DNA of 10,594 nt from Nitrosopumilales archaeon CG15_BIG_FIL_POST_REV_8_21_14_020_37_12 (GTDB lineage Archaea > Thermoproteota > Nitrososphaeria > Nitrososphaerales > Nitrosopumilaceae): contig PFFZ01000043.1 of NCBI GenBank assembly GCA_002781805.1, positions 1 through 10,594 on the forward strand, given 5' to 3'. Both the position numbers and the translations under genes were made by a program. The number at the start of each line of letters is the position of its first letter. Position 1 is the stretch's first letter. This document shows, piece by piece, positions 1-6,545 of the stretch. The notes under the pieces are model-generated. The model made no database searches and had not been told where the DNA came from. It worked only from the letters and a program-made list of their open reading frames with translations.

Positions 1-669
1 GATCAAAGATATGGCTTTTTTTGAATCGTAAATGTGCAGATGTCTGCTAGGATTCCACAGAGAATTGAACATATGAAATATAGAAAATTTATGAGAATAG
101 ATCATAAAAACAGGGAGTCCAATCAACAATGCCCTAAATCCAATTTCTTCGATTAAAGGTGCCAATGTCACATAAAAGAATTGTATCAAATCATTATCCG
201 TTGGAGGAGGTAATGTTGTGATCCCAAATCCCTCTTGAGTAAGAGTGACTATTGTAGACACAAGAATCAAAATAGAAAACCAAGTTGTAATTGAAACTAA
301 ATAATTTGACTGAAATGAAATTTTTCCATTAGAAAGTATAGGAGACAATGTTTGGAAAAAGGTTGTTGTAGGCCCAAAGATAGCAATTGTAAAAATAATC
401 ACATATACAATCCACAGCACAGTGAATGCATCACCCAGTGTCACGTCAAAATGAAAGGGATGAGGGATGTTGCCAAAAAGATCTAGTTCAGACAATGGAT
501 ATTCAAAATTAATATCACCACCTATGGCACTATTAAAAACAACAAACATACCAATTGGAAACGATAACAACATCAATCCAAATATCACAGATAAAAGTGC
601 AGAATGTGGAATTCCAATACTGCGAAGAAATTTGTTTGATTCTTGCAATTTTGGTCTAATGAAGCTCAA
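1..669 (-). CDS. CPBP-family intramembrane metalloprotease (partial, C-terminus beyond left edge)
   Basis: This is an open reading frame on the minus strand that runs off the left edge; 223 codons are visible. The translation is strongly hydrophobic, with membrane segments at about residues 24-45, 85-105 and 128-148. It carries the sequence APLIEEIGFRALL, which contains the EExxxR motif (E174, E175, R179) that defines the CPBP/Rce1-like (Abi) glutamic intramembrane proteases. The second family motif (FxxxH) should lie further downstream and is outside the window. The start is not obvious. The frame opens after a stop just upstream, the first plausible initiator is TTG at 669-667, and it overlaps the last 14 bases of the aIF1 gene, suggesting translational coupling. 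The first in-frame ATG (573-571) would begin inside the first membrane helix and is less likely. Family members process prenylated or membrane proteins or peptides; the substrate here is unknown. Confidence 0.82.
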   Translation of the reverse strand, partial: MSFIRPKLQESNKFLRSIGIPHSALLSVIFGLMLLSFPIGMFVVFNSAIGGDINFEYPLSELDLFGNIPHPFHFDVTLGDAFTVLWIVYVIIFTIAIFGPTTTFFQTLSPILSNGKISFQSNYLVSITTWFSILILVSTIVTLTQEGFGITTLPPPTDNDLIQFFYVTLAPLIEEIGFRALLIGLPVFMIYSHKFSIFHMFNSLWNPSRHLHIYDSKKAISLI

Positions 670-964
670 TACTCGATTCTGGAAATCCTAAATTAATCAA
701 AGTATCTTTGATTGTATCTCTATGATCACCTTGTAAAAAGATGTAACCATCTTTTGCGGTTCCACCACAAGCATATTTGTTTTTTAGCTCTTTTGCGACA
801 GTCTCCAGATTATTTAATTTTGGATCAAGGCCTTCGATCATGGTTCCCTTTTTCTTGAATCGCCTAGTTTCCAAACGAATTATGATTTTAGTACTATCTT
901 TTGCAAGTTCGCCACAAGCACACAGATCTTCAGGAAGACCACAAGTATTACAAATTACCGCCAT
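656..964 (-). CDS. Translation initiation factor aIF1 (SUI1/eIF1 family)
   Basis: This 102-residue protein matches archaeal SUI1. It binds the 30S subunit near the P site and controls start-codon fidelity during initiation. The N-terminus has a small cysteine cluster (C5, C8, C15, C17: CNTCGLPEDLCAC), often seen in archaeal versions and probably a zinc knuckle. The alpha/beta SUI1 core follows, with IIIRLETRRFKKKGTMIEGL, then LETVAKELKNKYACGGTAKD and the strand YIFLQGDHRDTIKDTLINLGF. The length is normal for the family. The start is an ATG at 964-962. It is the first gene of a leftward unit, and its stop codon lies inside the proposed 5' end of the CPBP protease gene. It is transcribed divergently from the zinc-ribbon/Sec61-beta unit. 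Confidence 0.95.
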   Translation of the reverse strand: MAVICNTCGLPEDLCACGELAKDSTKIIIRLETRRFKKKGTMIEGLDPKLNNLETVAKELKNKYACGGTAKDGYIFLQGDHRDTIKDTLINLGFPESSIELH

Positions 965-1060
965 ACGTTCTATGATATTTCGATTTTACGCACTATTAAG
1001 CCTTGTTTGAAACAAGTCAATCAGATAATGATTTTTTAGATAGAAAATACAAAAAATATT
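965..1060. promoter_or_regulatory. Divergent promoter region between aIF1 and the zinc-ribbon/SecG operon
   Basis: This 96-bp AT-rich spacer separates two divergently oriented genes and must hold both promoters. On the plus strand a T-rich TATA-like stretch (ATTTTTTAGATA, about 1031-1042) lies about 24 nt upstream of the GTG start at 1061, the distance expected for a leaderless archaeal transcript. A perfect inverted repeat lies roughly mid-region and is listed separately. No Shine-Dalgarno sequence precedes either start. The promoter assignment rests on position and composition only. Confidence 0.45.
1002..1016. repeat. Perfect 15-bp palindrome in divergent spacer (possible operator)
   Basis: The sequence CTTGTTTGAAACAAG has two 7-base arms that are exact reverse complements around one central base. 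It sits between the divergent aIF1 and zinc-ribbon/SecG units, where a dimeric regulator could contact both promoters. The symmetry is seen directly; operator function is inferred. It is too short and AT-rich to be a convincing terminator and is not followed by a T-run. Confidence 0.4.
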
Positions 1061-1393
1061 GTGTCAAATGATCTCACAAAAAAAGCTGCAGAAATGCTCC
1101 TAAATGGAGCCACGCTCCTAAGCGAACCATGTCCTTATTGTTCAGGAGTCAGGGTAATAAAAGAAGGGCATGCATTATGCATTAAATGCGGGCGTGAACC
1201 TGAAAAAAGAAACATTCCAAAAAGTTCAAGCCAAGAACCAAAAAAAACTAGCCTCGAAGAGACACTTGAAAGAAAATTAGAGTCATTATCCAAAGAACTA
1301 GAGCAAGAAGCAGATCATGAAAAACAGCAAGAGATCCTAAAATCAATCAATTCCATCATAGAAACACTTGAAAAGATCAGAAATAAACAATAA
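1061..1393 (+). CDS. Zinc-ribbon protein of the Sjogren's/scleroderma autoantigen 1 (ZNRD2/SSSCA1) family
   Basis: This 110-residue protein begins at a GTG codon. The N-terminal part, with KKAAEMLLNGATLLSEPCP, is the signature of the archaeal/eukaryotic autoantigen p27 family. It is followed by a four-cysteine zinc ribbon (C24-x2-C27 and C40-x2-C43) with the typical GHALCIKCG second knuckle. Residues 63-110 are rich in E, K, L and Q and should form a helix or coiled coil, probably for self-association or partner binding. No biochemical role is firmly established for archaeal members. It is the first gene of a rightward set with Sec61-beta (35 bp downstream) and DUF2070. No Shine-Dalgarno precedes the GTG, consistent with leaderless initiation. 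Confidence 0.85.
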   Translation: MSNDLTKKAAEMLLNGATLLSEPCPYCSGVRVIKEGHALCIKCGREPEKRNIPKSSSQEPKKTSLEETLERKLESLSKELEQEADHEKQQEILKSINSIIETLEKIRNKQ

Positions 1394-1428
1394 AGTTTTT
1401 ATGTAAAAATCCGGGAGCATTTCTAACC

Positions 1429-1596
1429 ATGAGCAGTAAAAAGAAATCAGCACCATTGCCAGCATCAAGCGGGGGTCTCATGCGATTCTTTGAGGATGAG
1501 ACAAAAGGATTCAGGGTAGATCCAAGAATTGTAATATCAGTTCCAATCAGTTTAATAGCAATCTCATGGGCAATTGACATATTCTTAGCTCCGTGA
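1429..1596 (+). CDS. secG: Preprotein translocase subunit SecG / Sec61-beta, archaeal type
   Basis: This small gene encodes 55 residues. The protein starts MSSKKKSAPLPASSGGLMRF and continues with FFEDETKGFRVDPRIVI before one C-terminal transmembrane helix (about residues 36-53, ending DIFLAP). This is the archaeal/eukaryotic Sec61-beta layout: a basic, Pro/Ser-rich, disordered cytosolic N-terminus, the conserved GLMRFFEDE and G-x-x-VDP motifs, and a tail anchor. The product is the small accessory subunit of the SecYE(beta) protein-conducting channel in the cytoplasmic membrane. The length is normal for the family. The gene lies 35 bp after the zinc-ribbon gene and 7 bp before the DUF2070 gene, so the latter two are almost certainly cotranscribed. 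It is easily missed by gene callers because of its size. Confidence 0.93.
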   Translation: MSSKKKSAPLPASSGGLMRFFEDETKGFRVDPRIVISVPISLIAISWAIDIFLAP

Positions 1597-1603
1597 ATAA
1601 ACA

Positions 1604-3340
1604 ATGGAAAAGTCTTCAGATGATGTTTCAAACATTCACAACAGGTTTTCCCTTACACTAATCAATCCATCATCACATTACTTCTCATTAGTCACTTCAT
1701 TAATTATTGCAGCAGTAATTACCGCTACGACCCATTTAGGATATCTTGGTTCAAATGAATTATTCAGAATTCCTCTGGTAGTAGGCGTTTTAGGAGTATC
1801 ACAAATCATAGATTCCAGATTTACAAAAAATAAAGAGTACTCAAAGGCACTTCATGCATCACTTTTTGCAAACATGCTATGGGTTGTTACTCTTTTTATG
1901 GGATTACTTGCAAGTTTGGTTTTATCAAAAGAAACATCACTATTTTTTGTAACATTTGGAATGTTTTTGTTTGCAAGTTTTAGAATAGGAATTTTTACGA
2001 CCACTTTAGGTGCAAGTATTAGAAAAGCATGGGCAATTTGTTTCATACAGCCTCTTGCAATGTTTCTAGTTTTGATTCCCCATGAGATGTGGATTTCAAT
2101 GCTTACCGATCCAATATCACTAGGTTATGGAATATCATTTTTGATCATTGCCAGTGTGTGGTCGGTGTTAACAGACAGAGCAGGAAAACCAGGAATGGAA
2201 AGCACTCACAAGACAATTCAAGCATATTTGGCATCACAAAAAAATGACTTTACAGAAGCTGAAAATATCATGGAACAAAGGTCCAGTGAAACAAAAGTTT
2301 CAACATCTCAAATAAGGCTATTATCAGAAAATGGTGATGTAGAATTCAGAATGGTATTGCCAGAAATTCATCCAGGGCCTTATCATCCAGTAGGAGGAAG
2401 TAACATCCCATATCTAATTTACAAAAATCTTGATTCATCAGCCATGGTCATGCACAGTATATCTGATCATGCATTAAATTTGCCATCTAAAAATGAAGTT
2501 GAAAAATATCTAAAAAATCTTGAAAATAGTAGTGTAAAAGAGGTAGGAATGGTATGCACGGAACCAGTGACAGTACAAATCAATAAAGCAAGAGTAGTAG
2601 GATTACTTTTTGGAAATAACCCATTATTGTTTTTATCATTGTCACCACATGGAATGGAAGACATTCCAAGTTATATGAAGACAGAAATTGAACAGTATGC
2701 AAAAAATAGGAATTATGTAAGAACACTAATTGTAGATTGTCATAATGCAATGGGGCCTGAAATTTCAAAAGAGGACGGAGAAGACATGTTAAAGGCTGCA
2801 AAGTCATGTTTGGATTCTTTAATCACAAAAGAAAATTATCCGATAGAATTCGGATATGCAAATTCAGACGGCATGGATCTCTGGACAGAGGATTTGGGAA
2901 TGGGAGGACTAGGTGTAATATGTTTGAAAATTAATGGTAAAAAGTATTTTCTAGGATGGGCAGATGCAAACAATATGGAAAACGGTGTAAGAGAAAAGAT
3001 AGTAGAAAGATTTTTGAGAAAAGACATGAATCTTTTAGAAATTTGTACATCAGACACACATTATGCCCCAGTAAAGGCAAGAAACAAGAATGGATATTAT
3101 CAATTAGGACTAATTACAAGTGCTGATAGACTATCTCAGTGGTTTTTAGACATTGCAAAAAACGCAGATGAAAAAACAGCAGCTGCAAAATTCGAAATTT
3201 TAGAGAATCAAACTGATGTTAAAATCATGGGTCAAGGAATCTTTGAAGATTATTCAAAAGCACTAGACAATTCATTGAGAATTACAAAACAATTTCTGAT
3301 TGGAGGAGTGATCCTTTTCATAACTAGTTTATTCCTATAG
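1604..3340 (+). CDS. DUF2070 family polytopic membrane protein
   Basis: This 578-residue archaeal membrane protein resembles DUF2070. About six hydrophobic helices fill the N-terminal third (near 27-48, 55-70, 86-107, 112-132, 143-160 and 170-189). A soluble domain of about 350 residues follows, and one last helix lies at 562-578. The soluble part carries polar motifs that look catalytic or metal-binding: PEIHPGPYHPVGGSN (E254, H256), SDHA (H289), SPHG (H349), VDCHNAMG (D378, H380) and TSDTHYAPVKARNKNGYY (D484, H486). No function is established for the family to my knowledge. The start ATG is 7 bp after the Sec61-beta stop, indicating an operon with protein-export machinery. The last 17 bp overlap the convergent nuclease-like gene. 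Family assignment is by recognition of the HPGP/GSN motif and architecture. Confidence 0.85.
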   Translation: MEKSSDDVSNIHNRFSLTLINPSSHYFSLVTSLIIAAVITATTHLGYLGSNELFRIPLVVGVLGVSQIIDSRFTKNKEYSKALHASLFANMLWVVTLFMGLLASLVLSKETSLFFVTFGMFLFASFRIGIFTTTLGASIRKAWAICFIQPLAMFLVLIPHEMWISMLTDPISLGYGISFLIIASVWSVLTDRAGKPGMESTHKTIQAYLASQKNDFTEAENIMEQRSSETKVSTSQIRLLSENGDVEFRMVLPEIHPGPYHPVGGSNIPYLIYKNLDSSAMVMHSISDHALNLPSKNEVEKYLKNLENSSVKEVGMVCTEPVTVQINKARVVGLLFGNNPLLFLSLSPHGMEDIPSYMKTEIEQYAKNRNYVRTLIVDCHNAMGPEISKEDGEDMLKAAKSCLDSLITKENYPIEFGYANSDGMDLWTEDLGMGGLGVICLKINGKKYFLGWADANNMENGVREKIVERFLRKDMNLLEICTSDTHYAPVKARNKNGYYQLGLITSADRLSQWFLDIAKNADEKTAAAKFEILENQTDVKIMGQGIFEDYSKALDNSLRITKQFLIGGVILFITSLFL

Positions 3341-3965
3341 TTTTCACATTATCCAAATTACCATAGAATTCATCAAGAAATGAAGAAAGTTGGAAAATAG
3401 GAACAATCGGAACATTATCTATAAAATCCAATTTGTCTCGATACAGCGTTACAATCACAGGCACTGCTATGGCATTTTGAGTCTTTGCGACATATTGTTT
3501 TGTTCTTTCTATCTGTTTTTGAACAGCAGAAGACAACGCAGAGGAACTATATCGTTTCCAATGTTTACAATCTATCAATAATGCAATTCCCAATCGTATC
3601 CCAACAACATCAATCTCAAGTCTAGGCTTTGTAAGAACAAGATTCGTAATTACCGCAAAATTCTTCTCTGAAAGAATTTCAGCAGTCAAACCTTCAAAAT
3701 CTTTCCAATTTAAAACGGCAGATATATCATCTAGTGGAAAACCAATTTGGATTAATTCAACAGCAGCCTTTAATTTATCTCCAATTTCAAAATTATAAAT
3801 ATCATCTTTTTTTACGCCTATTCCTTTTTTTACAAATTCATCTAAAATTTTTCTGGAATCAATTTCAGATGTTTTTGCTATTACAGAAAAATCATGTGTA
3901 GAAATACCTCCAGGTATAATTCCCCTCAATCCTTCCACCATATTTGGAAAAAATTTCAATATCAT
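3324..3965 (-). CDS. PD-(D/E)XK nuclease-like protein with N-terminal winged-helix-like region
   Basis: This 213-residue protein has two parts. Residues about 1-85 are helical with short strands, and SVIAKTSEIDSRKILDEFVKKG followed by DDIYNFEIGDKLKAAVELIQ looks like a winged-helix DNA-binding module. Residues about 86-200 look like a restriction-endonuclease-like fold: a helix with acidic residues (E91, E96), the strand RLEIDVVGI (D119), then the strand ALLIDCKHWKR (D132-x-K134). A later helix with QKQIERTKQY resembles the Mrr-type motif IV. The D...D-x-K arrangement is the PD-(D/E)XK catalytic signature, so DNA cleavage or repair is likely but the substrate is unknown. It stands alone: no methyltransferase or cas gene is adjacent, which argues against a classical restriction system. 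The start is an ATG with no Shine-Dalgarno. The gene overlaps the DUF2070 gene tail to tail by 17 bp. Confidence 0.75.
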   Translation of the reverse strand: MILKFFPNMVEGLRGIIPGGISTHDFSVIAKTSEIDSRKILDEFVKKGIGVKKDDIYNFEIGDKLKAAVELIQIGFPLDDISAVLNWKDFEGLTAEILSEKNFAVITNLVLTKPRLEIDVVGIRLGIALLIDCKHWKRYSSSALSSAVQKQIERTKQYVAKTQNAIAVPVIVTLYRDKLDFIDNVPIVPIFQLSSFLDEFYGNLDNVKTIGIN

Positions 3966-3981
3966 TCTAATGCAAATAATT

Positions 3982-3991
3982 GGATATAGGT
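3982..3991 (-). promoter_or_regulatory. Possible TATA box for the nuclease-like gene
   Basis: On the minus strand ACCTATATCC lies about 17-26 nt upstream of the ATG at 3965. This TATA-like element is close to the spacing expected for a leaderless or near-leaderless archaeal transcript. Support is from position and base composition only. Confidence 0.3.
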
Positions 3992-4020
3992 ATTGCAGTT
4001 AAATTTCAGGTCATTATGAA

Positions 4021-4044
4021 ATAAGAATAAGAATCAGAATAGGT
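4021..4044 (+). repeat. Short hexanucleotide tandem (ATAAGA-like) upstream of the binding-protein gene
   Basis: Four consecutive hexamers read ATAAGA, ATAAGA, ATCAGA and ATAGGT in the 108-bp divergent spacer (3966-4073). A weak TATA-like stretch (TTTTAGTA, about 4044-4051) follows, about 26 nt before the ATG at 4074. The repeat could be a regulator-binding or slippage-prone tract, or simply low-complexity promoter DNA. Confidence 0.3.
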
Positions 4045-4073
4045 TTTAGTATCACAGATAAAAAATAACAATC

Positions 4074-6545
4074 ATGAAAATATTGCTAGTAGCAATACTA
4101 GCTCTTTCACTTGGAATAATTACAACCATAGATGTGTTTGGAGATAGAAATACACATTTTGAAACGGTAAAATTCATCCAATATTTAGATGAAAATACAG
4201 CTTTAGAAGAAGTAAGAAATGGAAATTTAGATATGTATTATGATAGAATTTCTCCAGATAAACTAGAAAATACGCATTCAAGAAAAGGATTACAAGTATT
4301 TGATTCAACAGGAGGCTCATACAGTATTCTTGTCAACCCTGCCAAAACAGAAAAATTTAATCCATTTTCTGAAAGAGAAGCAAGATTTGCTCTAAATTAT
4401 CTAATAGATAGAAAATTAATTGTCAATGAATTAATGGGTGGTTTTGGTGCACCAATGATTTCTCATTATGGTCCATCAGATCCTGAACATCTCACAATTA
4501 TCGAACAGATTGAGGAGTTTAATTTTAGATACAATCCAGCATTGGCTGAAGAAATGATATCAAATGCAATAAAGGCAAAAGGAGCAATAAAGAATGGAGA
4601 TCAATGGACGTACAATGACACACCTATAGAGATTACAATTTTCATTAGAAATGACGATCCTGTTAGAAAATCCATTGGAGAAATTTTATCATCGGAATTG
4701 CAAAGAATTGGTTTTAAAGTAAAAAAAGAATTTGGAGATTTGAACAAAGCATTTGTAATAGTGTATGGTTCAGATCCAGCAGAGCTCAAATGGCATTTGT
4801 ATACAGAGGGATGGGGAAAATCAGCTTTTGTAAAATATGATTCAGTAGGGTTAGGTCAAATGTATTCCCCATGGTTTTCAAACATGCCAGGATTTAATGA
4901 TCCGACATATTGGAATTATGAAAATAAATACATTGATTCACTTACACAAAGAATCTACACTGGGGATTTCGAGTCATCTGAAGAGCGAGAAAAATTGATT
5001 CAAGAGGCAGTAACAGAAGGAGTAAATGAATCAGTAAGAGTATTTCTTGCAAGCAAGATTGATCAATATGTTGTAAATGAAAAAATTTCAGGAGTTGTAA
5101 ATGATTTTGGATCAGGTGTGAAAAGTAGATTCACACCAATTAATGCCAAGAGCGACAAACATGAATTAGTCATAGGAGTCAAGCAAATTTATCAAGGTGC
5201 ATGGAATCCAGTTATGGGATTCAGTGACACATATAGCATGTACATTTGGGGAATCATATCTGATCCTATCACATTCAAACATCCATTTACAGGGGAAACA
5301 TTCCCAGTTAGATCGGACTGGAAGGTAGAGACTGCAGGACCACATAACAAATTGAAAGTTCCATCAGAAGCAAAAATATGGAATCCCAGCAATCAGCAAT
5401 GGGAATCAGTTGCTGCAGAAACACAATCAATGAGCAAAGTAACATTTGATTTAAAATTCAGCAATTGGCACAATGGCCAAATGATGGACATGAATGATGT
5501 TTTGTATTCATTGTATTTCACCACAGAATGGGGAAGCCAATTAAATGAAAATGACAAAACTTTTGATGCTGAATTTACACCAAGGGCAGAGCAAACAATT
5601 CAAACAATCAAGGGAATCAACATAATTGACAAGAACACAATTGAGGTGTATGTAGATTATTGGCACTTTGATGATGGAGAAATTGCAGATTGGGCCGCAT
5701 TATGGAGTACAATGCCATGGGAAATAACAGCAGCTAAGGAACAAGCAGTAATTGATGGCAAAGTGTCATTTTCCAGATCAGGTGCAACAGGCAAGAATAT
5801 CAATTGGATATCATTAATCATTCCAAGAGATGCAAAAATAATTCAAGAGTATTTAGAAGAATTCAGAGAGAGAAAATACATCCCAAAATCACTAGAGAAA
5901 TTTGAAGGGGATTTGGAATATTATAAATCAAGATATGATTCATCGTTTAAGTGGATTCAAGATAATAACCATGCAGTTATTAGCAATGGGCCATTTTTTC
6001 TAAAATCATATTCTCCGGAATCAAGAACAATCACAGTTGAAAGTTTTGATGATGAAACATATCCATTTGCATTAGGACATTGGTCAGAATTTAAAAATGT
6101 GAAATTTCCAAAAATCGTAGCTGCAAATATACCTAACATGATTAATAAAAATTCAGATTTAAATTTAGATATAGAAACAAGAGATTCAGATGTTGTATTG
6201 TATTTTCTTTCAAATAATGAAGGAAAGATAACATCCACAGAAACAATCAAAGTAAATGCAGATAAAGTGAGAATTAAAGTATCAAATCAGTTAACAGAAG
6301 AGGGAGTAAATGATCTCAAAATTTTTGCAATGTCTGAAAAAGTTTTAAAACCAGATTTCTATTCCACTAGTTTTTTTGTCGTGAAAGGAGAACAATCATT
6401 ACCACAAGTTAATCAAGATGAGGTGAAATTTGACAAGCATGAGATTGGTGAAATTGTTTGGATTCTAGGTACAGTAACAATCACAATCGCAATAATTTTT
6501 GCCATCAAAAAAATAAAATTGATTAAGACAAGCCATAATCCCTAA
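4074..6545 (+). CDS. Membrane-anchored family-5 solute-binding protein (peptide/nickel type) with permuted lobe order
   Basis: This 823-residue protein has a signal peptide (about 1-23) and a C-terminal membrane helix (about 791-811) followed by a basic tail, so it is exposed outside the cell and tethered. The body is SBP_bac_5-like, but in unusual order. Residues 30-355 match the usually second half: VKFIQYLDENTALEEVRNGN, then NPFSEREARFALNYLIDRKL (96-115), YNPALAEEMISNA and an SSELQRIGFKVK strand. Residues 363-680 match the usually first half: HELVIGVKQ, IISDPITF...TGETFPV, SNWHNGQMMDMNDVLYSLYF (463-482), then SNGPFFLKSYSPESRTITVE (637-656) and FKNVKFPKI. A beta-rich Ig-like segment (about 690-772) leads to the anchor. 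Family members bind peptides, nickel or sugars for ABC importers; the ligand here is unknown. No permease or ATPase gene is adjacent. The 3' end overlaps tsr3 by 23 bp. Confidence 0.85.
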   Translation: MKILLVAILALSLGIITTIDVFGDRNTHFETVKFIQYLDENTALEEVRNGNLDMYYDRISPDKLENTHSRKGLQVFDSTGGSYSILVNPAKTEKFNPFSEREARFALNYLIDRKLIVNELMGGFGAPMISHYGPSDPEHLTIIEQIEEFNFRYNPALAEEMISNAIKAKGAIKNGDQWTYNDTPIEITIFIRNDDPVRKSIGEILSSELQRIGFKVKKEFGDLNKAFVIVYGSDPAELKWHLYTEGWGKSAFVKYDSVGLGQMYSPWFSNMPGFNDPTYWNYENKYIDSLTQRIYTGDFESSEEREKLIQEAVTEGVNESVRVFLASKIDQYVVNEKISGVVNDFGSGVKSRFTPINAKSDKHELVIGVKQIYQGAWNPVMGFSDTYSMYIWGIISDPITFKHPFTGETFPVRSDWKVETAGPHNKLKVPSEAKIWNPSNQQWESVAAETQSMSKVTFDLKFSNWHNGQMMDMNDVLYSLYFTTEWGSQLNENDKTFDAEFTPRAEQTIQTIKGINIIDKNTIEVYVDYWHFDDGEIADWAALWSTMPWEITAAKEQAVIDGKVSFSRSGATGKNINWISLIIPRDAKIIQEYLEEFRERKYIPKSLEKFEGDLEYYKSRYDSSFKWIQDNNHAVISNGPFFLKSYSPESRTITVESFDDETYPFALGHWSEFKNVKFPKIVAANIPNMINKNSDLNLDIETRDSDVVLYFLSNNEGKITSTETIKVNADKVRIKVSNQLTEEGVNDLKIFAMSEKVLKPDFYSTSFFVVKGEQSLPQVNQDEVKFDKHEIGEIVWILGTVTITIAIIFAIKKIKLIKTSHNP

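Noticed and set aside
467..1010. Plus-strand short frames opposite the CPBP and aIF1 genes
   Set aside because: Both opposite-strand genes carry recognisable family motifs, so these frames are complementary shadows.
1394..1428. Terminator between the zinc-ribbon and Sec61-beta genes
   Set aside because: The GTTTTTATGTAAAAATC stretch could be a weak hairpin or T-run, but it equally fits a TATA-like promoter about 29 nt before the SecG start. Neither is supported well enough to list.
1..3965. A defence island formed by the CPBP (Abi-like) protein and the PD-(D/E)XK nuclease
   Set aside because: They are about 2.6 kb apart on either side of housekeeping genes (aIF1, SecG, DUF2070), with no methyltransferase, toxin, integrase or repeats nearby. 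CPBP proteins mostly have non-defence roles.
4074..6545. Binding-protein gene as an artefactual fusion or assembly join of two halves
   Set aside because: The frame is continuous over 2.4 kb with uniform composition, a signal peptide and a C-terminal anchor, and the two pieces are complementary rather than duplicated, which fits permutation better than a mis-join.
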